DNA of 64,000 nt from Bisporella sp. PMI_857 (lineage: Eukaryota; Ascomycota; Leotiomycetes; Helotiales; Helotiaceae): the NCBI GenBank assembly GCA_021307315.1, contig JAJSPD010000099.1:62001-126000 (forward strand). The letters run 5' to 3'. The first letter of the stretch is position 1. Every line of letters starts with the position of its first letter. A program made the translations under genes and the position numbers. Below are positions 1 through 11,406 of this stretch, piece by piece. Below the pieces are notes generated by a model, which was not told the DNA's origin, ran no database searches, and saw nothing but the letters and a program-made list of their open reading frames with translations.

Positions 1-2
1 AG

Positions 3-608
3 TTGATCCGAAACGGCGCCGACGTGGAGTCTCGTACAATCTCTGTAGGATTTACACCTCTCCATATTACAGCCGAGACGGGGAGCGACCTGATGGCTCG
101 GCTCCTCATCTCCAACGGTGCATCTCTGAATTCAAGGACACTCGATAAACGGACCCCTCTTCATGTCGCTGCACAATTCAAGCAACCCAACGTCGCCCAA
201 ATTCTGATAATGCGACGAGCTGAACTAAACGCGAAGTCCGAGACGAACTTCGGCGGGACGCCGCTTCACCTCTGTGCTGAATATGGGGTACTTGATGTCG
301 CGGTCGCTTTGTGCGATGCTCGACCGGACTTCAACGCGCGTGATAAATTCCAGTTCACACCGCTTATGCGGGCGATAGTTTCAGGTAAACTTGAAATGGT
401 GGAACTTTTGGTGTGGAAATCGGATTTGGCGCTGAAGGGGCAGTTGGGGTGGACTGCTCTACATTGGTGTGCGTATCAGGATAACCTACAGTTTGCTAGA
501 ATCTTGATCAATGCTGGCGCGAGTAAGTGGATTAAGAATAATCAGGGACTTACAGCCAGGGATGTGGCGATTAGAATGGAGAAGAAGAATGCGCTTCCAG
601 CGTTGTGA
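3..608 (+). CDS. Ankyrin-repeat protein, C-terminal part (5' end outside window)
   Basis: The reading frame is open from the left edge of the window, so only the last ~200 residues are visible and the real start lies outside. About five to six ankyrin units follow each other; each has the TPLH-type turn (FTPLHITAE, RTPLHVAAQ, GTPLHLCAE, FTPLMRAI, WTALHWCAY) and the outer helix with NGA/AGA ends. The protein stops soon after the last repeat (TARDVAIRMEKKNALPAL). Ankyrin arrays bind proteins and in fungi are often the C-terminal sensor part of STAND/NLR receptors, which would suit the other recognition genes here, but no NTPase domain is in view. The function of this gene is not determined. Confidence 0.85.
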   Translation: MIRNGADVESRTISVGFTPLHITAETGSDLMARLLISNGASLNSRTLDKRTPLHVAAQFKQPNVAQILIMRRAELNAKSETNFGGTPLHLCAEYGVLDVAVALCDARPDFNARDKFQFTPLMRAIVSGKLEMVELLVWKSDLALKGQLGWTALHWCAYQDNLQFARILINAGASKWIKNNQGLTARDVAIRMEKKNALPAL

Positions 609-1809
609 GTATCGCAATGCCGCCGTTGAGGCGGTTGGAACGATACTATTTCTGAATGTTTTACATAGCCATTATAAGATTGAAGAATTCACGACCATAC
701 AAGACATTCCCTGCGTTATACGACTCTCAATGGGATGTTCTATCCCCTAGTGGGGATACCACAATGTCTCTTCGTATGTCACTTTGATGTTCCACCTGAC
801 CTGAATGTGCCCGGGAAACTCGAGCTGCTCGAACCAAAGGTGCGGTTACCTTCCACCCCAACGCTGCAAGAATTCGGATGAAATTTGCATATCATGTCTC
901 ACGCGCCGTAGGTTTGGTTTCTGCAGTGCGACAACACGCTTCCGGTCAATTGGTATATGGATTTCGGACGGTCCAATGTCGTGCGAATTGTGGGATCACC
1001 ATGCAGCAGCTCCGGATCGGCTTTGAGCACCAAAGTAGCCACATTCCATTCAACGCCTACAAAACTGCGGTCACCGAAGGCGGTGTATATGAATTGCAGT
1101 TCTTTCCACTTTTCGCCTTCATGAATGGAATAGATTATTATACCGATCAATCTTTCCCCGCACTTCATCCCAAGATCTACCTGTACGAGGTGCGAGGATG
1201 CTCCCAACCGACGTCCTTCGACTTGCTGGAGTTGCCAAGACTCGGCAAACCGGCAATAGAAAGGAGCATTGACAGGACTAGTCGAGGAGGCGGAGTAGCA
1301 TCAGAGAACTGGACGGTTATCAATTTTCCTATCCGTATTTCTCTTTAAGCTATGTCTCTAGTGTCTATGTTGTCGTAGTCATTATGTCGCCATTTTACGC
1401 TAATAGTTATCCTGTATATATAGGGATTTAGGTCCTAGCTCTGCTGCCTTTATTCACAAGTACATAATCCATCAATCAATCAGACGATTCTAATCTCAAG
1501 TCTGACCCTCGATGGGGCGCATCCCACAACCGCTCTATCTGTTGTTGACTTTTTGAAGAGTTCCTCATGAACAAATATGTCATTGAAGTTAAATTAACCT
1601 TAATGAGTGGTGAGATCATAAAATGATTAGATCCGGCATGCTGTGTTTTGCAGGACGTGTCACTGAATAAGCAGCAGTGAAGTCTTTTTGCCTTACTCAC
1701 TGCCAAGTTGTCTTGTGCACAGCTTCAATATATTGCTTACTACCTTAGTGTATGAAAGGAACCTTTGACTTTTAACAGTTCGTTTCATTGTCTCGGTTCT
1801 CATAGCAGG
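609..1809. other. Intergenic, no convincing gene
   Basis: There is a 156-codon open frame at 878-1348 (+) with an overlapping antisense frame, but it lacks a recognisable domain and splice context. I see nothing else in this stretch before the LTR. Confidence 0.4.
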
Positions 1810-2242
1810 TGTAACATAAAGAGAGGCAGCAGGAGGGATTGCAATATAACAGGTAAGAACACGTGGCGAGCGCTGTAGTTGTAACAGTGATGTACTGATG
1901 TCAAAAGTATGCTTGTAAATCTAGCAGGAAAACTCAAGCTTGCCCTTCTCCAAAGAGCTCTAGCTTTTCCTTATATCCCATAACAGTGCTCAACAGTGCT
2001 GTATCCTTGACTTACAGAGCCACCGAGCTTTAGACGTCGGTATTCCCGAGGAGCATCCTATCAGTCGGAACCCACGATAGTCTAGACTATATGCCCCTAT
2101 AGTGGCTGTAAGCCTTCGGCTGGCTGTCGGCTACCTTCGTTACTGATGGCTCGCTTACAGCCCGTAACCGTCTCTAACCGTCCTAGGCTGTTTTGTCCCT
2201 AACTGACCCTGGCTGTTACACTAACCGACCTTATTTGTTACA
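1810..2242 (+). repeat. LTR family A, full-length copy (433 bp)
   Basis: It starts TGTAAC and ends GTTACA. The same sequence appears reverse-complemented at 63375-63782 and, truncated and rearranged, at about 7663-7960. The right side continues into an ATG-headed 44-codon frame (2249 onward, MDQFLELKTILQ...) and further gag-like scraps up to about 2580, so this is likely a 5' LTR with the first few hundred bases of a decayed retrotransposon. No target-site duplication can be tested because the other end is missing. Confidence 0.75.
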
Positions 2243-2585
2243 GTTGCAATGGATCAATTCCTAGAACTGAAAACTATTCTACAGCACCTAAAGGTGGTCG
2301 CCGACCTGATGGGAAAGAATAAGGTACCGTCAGGCATTGCCGAGGCCTTATTACGAAGGACTTTATACACGCTAGAAACGTAGCTTTGAGTACTCCTGGA
2401 GGGCAGAACGGGTCTCTCTTACCCCACGTAGCATACACGAATATACTGACAGCCACATGACACCATTTCGACAAGTACCTCTCCCCAATGAGCTAGAGTT
2501 TGAAGATGAGGGCTCAAATCGCATGAGTCAAATATTTGAGGAACATTCCCAAACCTTAATTCGTGAAATACTACTGGAACAATGG
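2243..2585 (+). mobile_element. Retrotransposon internal remnant next to LTR A
   Basis: Short frames with stops follow the LTR directly: an ATG at 2249 opens 44 codons, and further in-frame pieces reach TAG near 2586. The coding sense matches the LTR orientation. It is too short to assign to a gag family. It abuts the 3' end of the membrane-protein gene on the other strand. Confidence 0.4.
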
Positions 2586-2631
2586 TAGGACGGAGTGACG
2601 TTTGTCGTCTAACAGCACCCAGATGCAGAGA

Positions 2632-4821
2632 TCAGGACAACCAAGTCGCATCCGCCCTCGGATGCCTTCCCGGCAAGTTGCTCGGCACCGGTATTTGCCA
2701 TAGAGGCTTCATTTCACGCAACACTGTCCAGGCGGCTAAGAGGCTAACCATCATGGGAAAAGCGCCAACAACGGCAGCCACTCTCCAATATGTTACAACA
2801 TCGAAGTGATTCTTGTCTCTGTAGAATTGAGCATTCTCGAAGTCCAGATAGCCACGGTGTCCGCCTCTACACCAGCAGTTTTTGAGTATTCCGCTGAACT
2901 GTAATTCAACACTCAAGTTAGTGATAATAGCACAGGACTTGGATGAGAACATGAAATGGGGCCTACTTACAGCAGCAAAAAGGATAAAAAGAAGCCAAAG
3001 AGTAGAAAGCATACAAAAGCCCATGGTGACTCTCTTCCTCCATTTACTAGGATTACCAGGATTGCCGGACGACGGGAGTGCATTGATAAGCCAGGGAATC
3101 GTACTGAGACAACCGTAGATAAGATAGGATCCCGACCTGCAGCCAACACCAACGGTTGGAATATTGTACGAGATCATAAAAGCCATGGAAATTTCCAACC
3201 AAACGATTAACAGGGAAAGCAGTGACAGCCACCACCAAGAACCCGGTCGGGATCTGAGTCGTTGTTCAGTACATTCTGCACATAACAGACTATCGTCCCT
3301 CGGCCCGTTGCGTATCCCATGAGCGACTGCATCTGCTAGCCCATTGAACCCGATCTCCCTTCCCTGACCAATAAACTCTCCCAAGGGGAATTCCGAATTC
3401 CTTTCCGACTGTTGCTCGTTTGTTTGGGCCCACCAGTGAGGTTTTGTCGAGTCCTGGAACCGTTGCGGTTCTATATCATTATGCTGGGGGCGAGGCCCAA
3501 AATCAAGGCTCGGCAACCGATACTCTGTATTCTCTAGACTCTCTGTATTCTGTGGATCTCCTGGATGTACTGGGTCTCTTGTACTCTCCCATTTCTTTAC
3601 TGCCTTCACATTCCATATCCAGCGAATAAAAAGTGTCCTTGAAGAATATGTGCGTCTTAGTCAATTGCGCATGCAGATGCTTCAATGGGAGGCCCAGACT
3701 CACCTGCTTCGTTCAGCGGAGATAGGATTACGATCGATAATGGCGAATAGGAGCAGATTCGGCAACCAGCTAAACAGAATACCAACGGCGAGGGAGTGGG
3801 TTGTCGTTCGATCCCCGATGTTTGCAAATGCCATCACAAGCGAGATAGCGTAGGCGATACAGAAGAGCAATATACTAAGGAAAGCCGGGTACACTCCTCG
3901 ACGCCGCAGCACTCGGAGTTGAGATGCCATTCCCTCCAGGAGTTCTGTGGTCCACTGTTGAGCCTTTTCTTGTCTTGCAGGATTTAGAGAACTTTTATTT
4001 TGCCCTTGACCAATGGTCATGTCACGAAAGGGTGTGATCAAGCCATAAATCAAGGCTTCTAGGAAATCCAAGTCCATTCTGTGCTGGAGCCTGTACTGGC
4101 TCATACAGCAGAGAACATAATATGCGTTTTTGCGGGCTTGCGCCTCCATCAACTGAAGATCAGATGCAGAATCGCTATTGCTAGCGCCTGTCGTGTCTGC
4201 GTTTCCGCGGGCTTGCGCCTCCATCGATTGACGATCGGGTGTAGAAAAGCCGTTGCTAGCGCCTGTCGTGGCTGCTTGGGAGCATATTACATTTTGATAA
4301 ATGCTAAATGTGATCGTCGTCAGAGCAAGTTGCGGAGAGCCGAGCCAGTTGAACAAGGCACACATTGTCCCCCAGAATCTACCATGGCTTTTATGGATTG
4401 AGTCGAAAGGAAATGCAGCAAGCAAAGCAAGAATCGGCAAGACCCAGTTGGAAATGATGCTCAAGGTCAAAGCCACGTCTGATGACCAGTACCAATCTAT
4501 GGAATTTCCACAGATGGCGCGGCAACCTGTTCAGGGACAGGTTAACCAAGAACTGTGATAATAGTAGCTCATCAACATACCATCCGTTGTGACTGTAAGG
4601 AATTTATCTCTTGACGTCTTTGCGAACTCAGGTTTCATGCCCTGTACGGGTCCATTATATATAATCCCGGAAGATAGTATTGTCTTGTTATTGAATGGTC
4701 CGTAAATCTCGGTTCCGTTCAATATACGCTCAAAGCGAATCTTGCATTGATCAAATCTGTCGCTAACAACACTTTTCCACCAACTTGCTGCTACCAAGAG
4801 GTACACGGTCAGAGAAGGCAT
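2632..4821 (-). CDS. Fungal polytopic membrane protein, unknown function (689 aa)
   Basis: Three exons on the minus strand: 4821-4581, 4526-3704 and 3637-2632. Intron 1 (54 bp, GTATGT...AACAG) removes an apparent in-frame TGA. Intron 2 (66 bp, GTGAGT, branch TTGACTAAG, acceptor TTCAAG) restores the frame. The exons sum to 690 codons. The product starts with a hydrophobic leader (MPSLTVYLLVAASWW), has a short extracellular-type N-terminal domain with Cys residues, then several transmembrane stretches (LSIISNWVLPILALLAA, an ALTTITFSIY region, FLSILLFCIAYAISLVMA, WWLSLLSLLIVWLEIS, FCMLSTLWLLFILFAA, a C-terminal one). Between residues about 120 and 200 two near-identical Ser/Gln-rich units repeat (QAATTGASNGFS, NADTTGASNSDS). 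I know this kind of protein only as a conserved mould family without assigned role. Confidence 0.8.
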
Positions 4822-5590
4822 GTGGAATATGTATGTAAGCTTATGCTGTAGAGAAGACGTATCCTACCATAAAGCGATCAGGCTACGTTATTAAGAAAAA
4901 ATGGGTCCAGGAGCCCATTTCATGTACTTATACTCCTACTGAGCAGGGCAAGCCTTTAATGTTACACAAAGGCCAAATCCTGGAGGAATGTATTGTTGTG
5001 GTGTCTTGCCTGTGCACGAGGCTGAGTCGCCCCATGTTCTAGATGAGAGAATATTCAATGTTCTAGGCTCGGGCTCGTCTACCTATCTAGGTTAACCGAA
5101 GGAACGTCGAACTAACCGTTGTGGCTTCATCACGAAGCCTAAGTACACTAGCTGAAAGCAAGAAGCTGGCCAATCATTGCATGTCGTCTCATTGCTTTTG
5201 CTTTACTTCGCCCGAGCCTCGAGGAAGGGTGTGGACGAGGCTAACACAGAGAGTATCTCTCTTCAGTACACCAGTGGTATGTAAACCATCATTATTGCTG
5301 GAAGGACTCGTCGTCGATGTGCGGTTGACGACTTGGGACTCTTCAAAGGCGGCTTCGGCCTATCCCTTAAGCTGCCATGGTGGTCGTGCTTTTAAGACCC
5401 CTGCAACCCCATCAAAAGGTGGCCAAATTTGACTGGCTGCATTGTCACATGCACGTATCCACTTTTAAATACCGGCCACTATGGCAGCCTAAGGGGGGAG
5501 CAGTCACGTACAGCCTCACTACAGCCTCATATTTTACGCTGTGAGAGATTGTGACATGCAGGGTCTCCAAGTTCACGACTTTGTCAGTGT
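4822..5590. other. Intergenic, nothing recognised
   Basis: The left part is the probable promoter of the membrane-protein gene. A 103-codon frame at 5121-5432 (+) has no recognisable domain and is not called. Confidence 0.4.
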
Positions 5591-5878
5591 GGGGTTACAG
5601 TTGGGCCAGTCTGCTTAGAAAAATCTTGGCCCAGACTAGCTAATTCCTTGGCAAAACGTCAAGAAACGCTGACCCAACTTTTTGTGCAACCATTTGAAGA
5701 CTGGGTGAACTTAGCGAAAGACCAAATGTGGTTAGAATTATTCTTGGCGTATGCTCAACATAGGCTTAGCGTGTGGTGCCAAGCGAGCCGGGGAAGCGCG
5801 CCTCTGTAAATAAAGCTAGTCCTAAATGTAGTAAGCTCGGCATAAGTAATTTTTCTAGCCTAGCCCAACTGGAACCTG
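5591..5878. mobile_element. MITE copy 1 (about 288 bp, terminal inverted repeats)
   Basis: The left end reads GGGGTTACAGTTGGGCCAG and the right end is its imperfect inverse (CTAGCCTAGCCCAACTGGAACC). The interior shares a block around AGACCAAATGTGGTTAGAATT with the MITE at 29012-29409, where it lies in the opposite orientation. There is no transposase. The TIR is internally bounded by a GCTAGAAAAATCTTGGCC-like motif on both copies. Confidence 0.7.
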
Positions 5879-6046
5879 ATGAAAGGCGTCTTCTTGGCAT
5901 GGCTTATTCTATGCAGAAGGAATTGGAGATGCCGTTCAGGCTCTCTATTATTGTCTAAAGCATACAGAACTGTAGTCATTTGTGTGTGTGAAAAGTCTTC
6001 CGCGCTAGCGTTGGGTTTCAATACACTGACTACCGGTAACGTACTT

Positions 6047-6097
6047 TATAAGCAACTTGATCATATAAGCAACTTGATCATATAAGCAACTTGATCA
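6047..6097. repeat. 17 bp tandem repeat, three units
   Basis: The unit TATAAGCAACTTGATCA is repeated three times without change. It lies between the MITE and the transposase remnant. Confidence 0.9.
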
Positions 6098-6239
6098 CAC
6101 CTACCTATTTTGATTGATTAAAAACGATTAACACAACAACGAATTAAATTAATTATTAAAGAACTATATACAATCTAAGCTTCCTTTTGCGGACATGTTC
6201 GAGCTATATATTCAAGTGATCTGCATAAACTGCACATGC

Positions 6240-6600
6240 GGGGTGCTCAGTGTTGCGGCTGGGCTTGCGGACCCGTAACTCTTTCTACAAGCTGTAAATC
6301 AGCTTTTTGAGCTCGATTCAACTCTTTTTGAACTGTTAAAACACTTCCTTGAGCAATATAAGGCCTCCTTGTTGCTTTCTTCTTCTTCTTTTTTTTGCCT
6401 AGCGTTTTCGGCCCGTAATTGCTTATTTTCCTCTGTAAGATAAACCGTAGAATGCATAGCTATTTGACAACTTTTGACTAATTGGTATAACGCTTGATTA
6501 GTGGGACTTACTGGCGTAGCCGTACGACGGCCGATATATTCTTTAATTGCCCGAGCTTGAAACTCTAGTTAAGAGACATTATGAGGTGTTTCGAGTATCC
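6240..6600 (-). pseudogene. pogo/Fot1-type transposase, C-terminal remnant
   Basis: Read on the minus strand, this translates to the tail found on fungal pogo-like DDE transposases: a stretch ending in LEFQARAIKEYIG, then TPASPTNQALYQLVKSC, AMHSTVYLTEENKQLRAEN, a KKKKKKATRR basic run and IAQGSVLTVQKEL. The catalytic domain is absent. It is a fragment with no start and is flanked by LTR family B on its 5' side. The assignment rests on my recollection of that C-terminal motif. Confidence 0.6.
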
Positions 6601-6603
6601 GGG

Positions 6604-6824
6604 TGTAACAACTCAAGCTGAACAGGGTCTCGATCCGTAGATCTAGGTAGAAGGACTCAAAGGTGTGAACAACTATCAATTGTTATAACTAAGAGAACAA
6701 GCTACAGGCAGAAGAAGGAAAGGAGAGTAGTGCTTTATATACAGGAGGCTGGCCAGGAGCCAGTCAGTGTAAGCGAGCCCTGTGGTGGCCAAGCCCTAAG
6801 CGAGACAAGGCCAGGACCGTGACA
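6604..6824 (-). repeat. LTR family B, complete copy (221 bp)
   Basis: On the plus strand it runs TGTAACAACTC...CCGTGACA; in its own sense it is TGTCACGG...GTTGTTACA. It matches the LTR that is split by the pogo element at 60254-60366 and 62913-63015, and the partial copy at 63308-63374. A TATATA box-like motif lies mid-way. No 5 bp duplication flanks it. Confidence 0.7.
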
Positions 6825-7231
6825 TAACTATTTGTTACGAGAAATTTTGAAATAACTTAGCATTCCCTTATAGAAAGGTCTCTCACTATTTAAAGACTGG
6901 TGTCTCCTAATATTGCGGCGATATTATGTAATAATATAGATCTTTTTGCCCAGCACCTTGACTAAGTACAGTTATGTGCAGTGTGGCCAGTAGTACGTAC
7001 GGCTGTACAAAAGTTCGGGCCATACGCTAACGGCTGCACAATATTTTGAAAATACAGCCGGTATATGGCCACACGGCCTGTACGTACCCCCGTAAAAATA
7101 CAGACATTTTTTATTACTAATCAAACCGTACCGTATTTCTCCTCGAGACTGTACTGTTGGCTACACTGGTTATGTGCAAGGCTGAGGCTCGACTTTACCT
7201 AGTGTCTGTTTGTTCCTGAGGTAGGTCTCCG

Positions 7232-7426
7232 TGTAGAAATAGAAGAAGAGAGTCACGGGCCTTCAGAAAGTATGGGGTAAACAAGCCAATTTCTGAAGGT
7301 TGTAGAACCTAAACTACAGGAGAGAATCCCTCTACTTATAGAGGTGTGATACTTATACGTGAGTATCACATACGTAACGCACACGTCAGTAGATTCATCA
7401 TCGGATGCAAAAGTATGTATGCATCT
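7232..7426 (+). repeat. LTR-like repeat family C, copy 1
   Basis: About 195 bp beginning TGTAGAAATAGAAGAAGAG and ending near GTATGCATCT. It recurs in inverted orientation at 26464-26659. Both copies carry a near-palindrome around a CACGTG/ATACGTG centre (GTGATACT...AGTATCAC). The right boundary is not certain. Confidence 0.6.
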
Positions 7427-7662
7427 TGCGCAAGCATACCTACAACATCCCCAATAGGCTAGGTATGATCCTTACACCTAGCCCGTTCAACACCCCGCCT
7501 TCTTCAAAATGCCGCAGGAATGCAGTCCAGTTCACGTGTAGATATGCACTTTTCGGCAGTCTTCTCAACCCCAAAAACATCTTTATTACAGAGAAGGCAC
7601 GAGCAATCAAATAAAGCCCAAACACCGTCCCGCTAGCCCCGCACTCCCATCTCTCCGGGAAC

Positions 7663-7960
7663 CCTGATGTCGAAAGTATGCTTGTAAATCTAGCAGGAAA
7701 ACTCAAGCTTGCCCTTCTCCAAAGAGCTCTAGCTGTTCCTTATATCCCCTAACGATACTTAACAGTGCTGTATCCTTGACCTACGGAGCCACTGAGCTTT
7801 AGAAGTCGGCACCTCTATAGAGGAGCCTGTAGCCGACCTAAACCGACCTGTGCTTGCTGTAAACCATCTTTAACCGACTTTGGCTGTTACGGCTGTAAAC
7901 CATCCTTAACCGATTGTGGCTTGATGTAAACCACCCCTAACCGATTGTGGCCTGCTGTAA
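7663..7960 (+). repeat. LTR family A, truncated copy with internal tandem units
   Basis: From ATGTCGAAAGTATGCTTG it follows the LTR at 1810-2242 for about 170 bp, then degenerates into three to four imperfect ~30 bp units built on CTGTAAACCAYCCYTAACCGA. The 5' and 3' termini of the LTR are missing. Confidence 0.65.
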
Positions 7961-8172
7961 ACCACCCCGAAACAGTCATTCCACGCCTCCGACAGGCCTT
8001 TGACAGAACACCAGGAGATCATCCTGAGCGAGCTAATCGACTTCAGTGTCTTGGGAATGCGTACTGTAACATATACCTAGCTATAGGAGTAATGACTGAT
8101 CTCCAGGCAGCTATTCAGAAGTTCAAAGAGGCTTTTAGCAAAACACCTAATCTGGACCAATTAAATCACTAG
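7945..8172 (+). pseudogene. TPR-array gene fragment
   Basis: A 75-codon frame translates to tetratricopeptide-type repeats: RLRQAFDRTPGDHPERANRL, then LGNAYCNIY and DLQAAIQKFKEAFSKTP. This P.DHP.RA.RL.NLG pattern is the one found in the long TPR arrays of fungal NLR and CHAT-domain proteins. Both ends are cut off: the left runs straight out of LTR A and the right hits a stop after one and a half repeats. It is an orphaned piece, perhaps carried next to the repeat. Confidence 0.55.
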
Positions 8173-8472
8173 AATAGTACAATAGTAGTACGTGCATTTC
8201 AATACAAACCATTATTAATTTAACTGTAATTATTTTAAGTGGGATTCGTTTCTTGATGCTTGTGGCTGTGCGCCTCTGCCTAGTTGTACTCCACGGGTAC
8301 CTGCGCTAGGGCTAATTTGTCATGGTGAAGCGGAGCCAGTTCTTGAAACAAGCCTTGCTACTTTGCCTGACCCACTTTTAGACGGCTCATCTTTCGAAAC
8401 ATGTAGACCTGCGAATTTGCTCCATACGAATCTCTACACATCCATGATATTGAGATTTGTTCAGTCCTCAAT

Positions 8473-9654
8473 ATGGACGTTCTGAATACTACTTCTGGCG
8501 CCTACAGGTATCAGCCATTAAATCTCGCCCAGACCCAAATACGACTGTTTCGGCTTCGGAATACGCAAAGTGGCGATGCGCTGACTGGAGCCTTAGAGGT
8601 CCACGTTTTAGAAGCTGCACCTCCTTTCAAGGCGCTTTCGTACATATGGGGCCCTACCGGCGGGGAGAAAGATCTTATAGTTGATGGGCGGATGTTGCAA
8701 GTGCGATCGAACCTGTATGACTTTCTTGTGTCATACCAAACCAGGACTCAGGTCTACTACACCGCCGCCTTCTGTGAGTATTCTGATTACGCGCAATCAC
8801 CCAACGAAGCGTGGCTATGGATAGATCAGTTATGCATCGATCAACAGAATCATCAAGAAAGGAGTCATCAGGTGCGCCTCATGGGGGCCATATATCGACA
8901 GGCTCGACAAGTTGTCACTTGGCTTGGGCAGGATGACCAGGAAACTCAACAGGCATTTGAAGCCATCAAAGCCGATATCACCGACCGAATAGGCTACCCA
9001 AGAGAGATCAATGCAATGTCGATCATAGACCAAAATCCATATTGGTCGCGGCTCTGGATAATACAAGAGATTCGGCTTGCTAAATGCATCACATTTATGT
9101 GTGGGAGTACATATTTGCGACTGCAGCAAATGCACACCTGGACATCCATGTTTGGGTGTGACGAGATCATGATCATGGAGAAACCGACAAAAGTGCTCTA
9201 CCCATTGCTGCAGAATTTTGAGTCTAGTTCAATATTTGAACATCCATATGTAGAATTTCTTCACGGTATGCAGTTCTGCAAGAATGAATGCTCGGATCCA
9301 AGGGACGAATTTTACGGACTTCTCGGACTAGCAGGCGAAGAAGAGCTACTACTACCTGACTACGACAAAAGTGTCGCAGAAGTGTTCGCCGAAGCCGTGG
9401 CATTCGTTGTACATTTGAGCTCGTCGATGCCAGGCGTAAGCTGGAATATCACTTTCTTGATTAAGGCACTCGATAGTCTCGGAAAAGAAATGGGGTTAAT
9501 ACATGATAACAATGACCGTGCAAGGTTCCGAGGCCATGACAGCCTTTCTGAGTATTTTGGAACGCTTGCGAAGGATAAAGACGCACCAACTGCTTGGTAT
9601 CACGACAAAAATCCTTTGGCGATGTATTCTTATAGACCAGGAAAGGGTAAATGA
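8473..9654 (+). CDS. HET-domain (heterokaryon incompatibility) protein, 393 aa
   Basis: A single open frame from ATG. The HET domain occupies about residues 35-190 with its usual blocks: FKALSYIWGP (block 1), AWLWIDQLCIDQQNHQERSHQV (block 2) and an AIYRQARQVVTWLG segment (block 3). A following YWSRLWIIQEI is the usual continuation. Downstream, DPRDEFYGLLGLA matches the region found after HET domains. HET proteins trigger cell death when unlike individuals fuse. At 393 aa it is short for a standalone HET protein (commonly 500-800), and the end RPGKGK* lies on a possible donor GTAAAT, so a further exon or a truncation is possible; I found no convincing continuation downstream. Confidence 0.85.
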   Translation: MDVLNTTSGAYRYQPLNLAQTQIRLFRLRNTQSGDALTGALEVHVLEAAPPFKALSYIWGPTGGEKDLIVDGRMLQVRSNLYDFLVSYQTRTQVYYTAAFCEYSDYAQSPNEAWLWIDQLCIDQQNHQERSHQVRLMGAIYRQARQVVTWLGQDDQETQQAFEAIKADITDRIGYPREINAMSIIDQNPYWSRLWIIQEIRLAKCITFMCGSTYLRLQQMHTWTSMFGCDEIMIMEKPTKVLYPLLQNFESSSIFEHPYVEFLHGMQFCKNECSDPRDEFYGLLGLAGEEELLLPDYDKSVAEVFAEAVAFVVHLSSSMPGVSWNITFLIKALDSLGKEMGLIHDNNDRARFRGHDSLSEYFGTLAKDKDAPTAWYHDKNPLAMYSYRPGKGK

Positions 9655-11406
9655 GCTTCATCTAAGTTCGTTATTATGATATGCACCGCTGTCAGGACCA
9701 GCAAGATATTAACAGATCGAAAAATGCTAGTGCCTTGAGCATGAGAGATAGTTTTACAGGCAAAAGGCTAATAACCAAGTGTATCGAATGTACCAACTCA
9801 GGCTCGTTTGGTTAGATCATTATTCTGCGTCAAACTTCTTTTATGTGGGATTCGTCCATTCTATAGTACCCGCCAACCACGCGTGATTTGTAATTTGTGG
9901 CGAAGCGCATAGGCAAACCGTAGCTAAAAGATCGGGTGCGCTCCACCGCTACTCTGAATTTGGTATAGTATTGATAGAATTTCCAAGTCAGTACAATATA
10001 ATGTAACTTGAGCACACTATTCTACCCTAACACGGTATGCCAAGACCTGTAGTGCCGACATATATCCTTCCTTTGCTCAGTCAATTTCGGAGTGCTTAAT
10101 TCCGATAGATTTTTGTCTTCGAAACTCGTAGCGATATCCTTTTCTGTTGAAACCATCATATTATGACTTTGGAATTTAGAAGCATGCCGATAATCACGAT
10201 AGAGCAAGGGGGTTTCGCTGGAATAGCTCTCTGATCGTCGTTGGCAGAGTGATCAATAGCATGGTAAAGACCACGGTAATTTTCTCATTTAAGAATAATG
10301 CGGTGAAGAGAGTCAGGCAAGAATATTGATGCATGGTCTATAACTTGATAGAGTCGCGAGGCAAGACTTGTTGTGCTCAAATGATGAACTTGTCCGATCA
10401 CAGCGCGTGTCCGGCGATCTAGAAAGGATGTTAGACCATTTCTATGCCTGGGTTAAATCGAATATATAATCTCTACTGGCAGAGGCTCGACCTAAACTTG
10501 CTCGGGATAGTGGATTAATTAATGTTGCAACTTTATGTCCTAATTACAAGAGAGGCTCCGAAGACGTTTTTCTTGAGACATTGTCTTTGTCGGGTACCTA
10601 TCACGTAGCAAAAGGCGTAGTAGTTGTAACTACGCTCTTGCTAGTGTGATTATAGTCCCTTGATTCTTTTGTTCTAGTGAGGGCATATTGCCAGATATTT
10701 TGTTGTCACGATCCCAATACAGGCGCCGGTAATAGCTGTTTGTAAGGCATCAAATACGAAGATTCTAAACTATAGAAAAAAGGTATTACTACTACTGGAA
10801 CTGCCCTTATATAACTATGACCAGTTCCAGGGTCCTAGTATGGTAGTGCTAGGACGATACTGAGTGACCTAAGGCCACCAATCACCTGCTACGACTGGGC
10901 GCAGACACATATAGGGCTCTTTCTTTCTTTAGTTAGAACATCCATCCTTTTCAATACCACTCCAAGACACGGGGTACTCCTGTTCACGTGCGGCTTCTGC
11001 TTTTATGTTTGCTTGTTAGACAGTATGGTCAAGCCATACTACAAGTGACTACCCTTCATACTAGCTAGGCGAACCAATGAGCATTCGCGGTTATGGCGCG
11101 ACATCGGTAGGAATGCCGAAATGGTAAGTGTGACGTGCACGTGATCTCTAGGACCGTGACATTGAGGACTCTTATATGCATCTGCACTTTGCGGATTACA
11201 AGTTTGTGCCAGCACTGAACAGCACACAGACGCAAGTTCTTCGCGTCAGTACACTTCTATAAATAATGCAATCAACTTACTTATGTTCCCTGGAGCAAGA
11301 ATGAAACTAGTTTATGATTAACTCATACAATAGTATTGTTCAAACCACTATTGCTTAACATATTCTAAAGAACAAGAACAAGTACAACTTATACGGGGCT
11401 CAAAGC
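9655..11406. other. 1.75 kb without a recognisable gene
   Basis: Only short overlapping frames occur. The 10680-10970 part (TGTTGTCACGATCCC..., a TATATAA motif, CTTTCTTTCTTT run) resembles repeat DNA, but it matches no other repeat in this window. Confidence 0.4.

Noticed and set aside
878..1348. 156-codon open frame (+)
   Set aside because: No recognisable domain, no splice context and a competing antisense frame; treated as chance.
4531..4533. In-frame TGA in the membrane-protein gene
   Set aside because: It lies inside a 54 bp intron with GTATGT donor and AACAG acceptor; removal keeps the frame, so no lesion.
5121..5432. 103-codon open frame (+)
   Set aside because: Low-quality translation without domain in an intergenic stretch.
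10678..10970. Possible solo LTR (TGTTGTCACG...)
   Set aside because: No matching end, duplication or second copy in this window.
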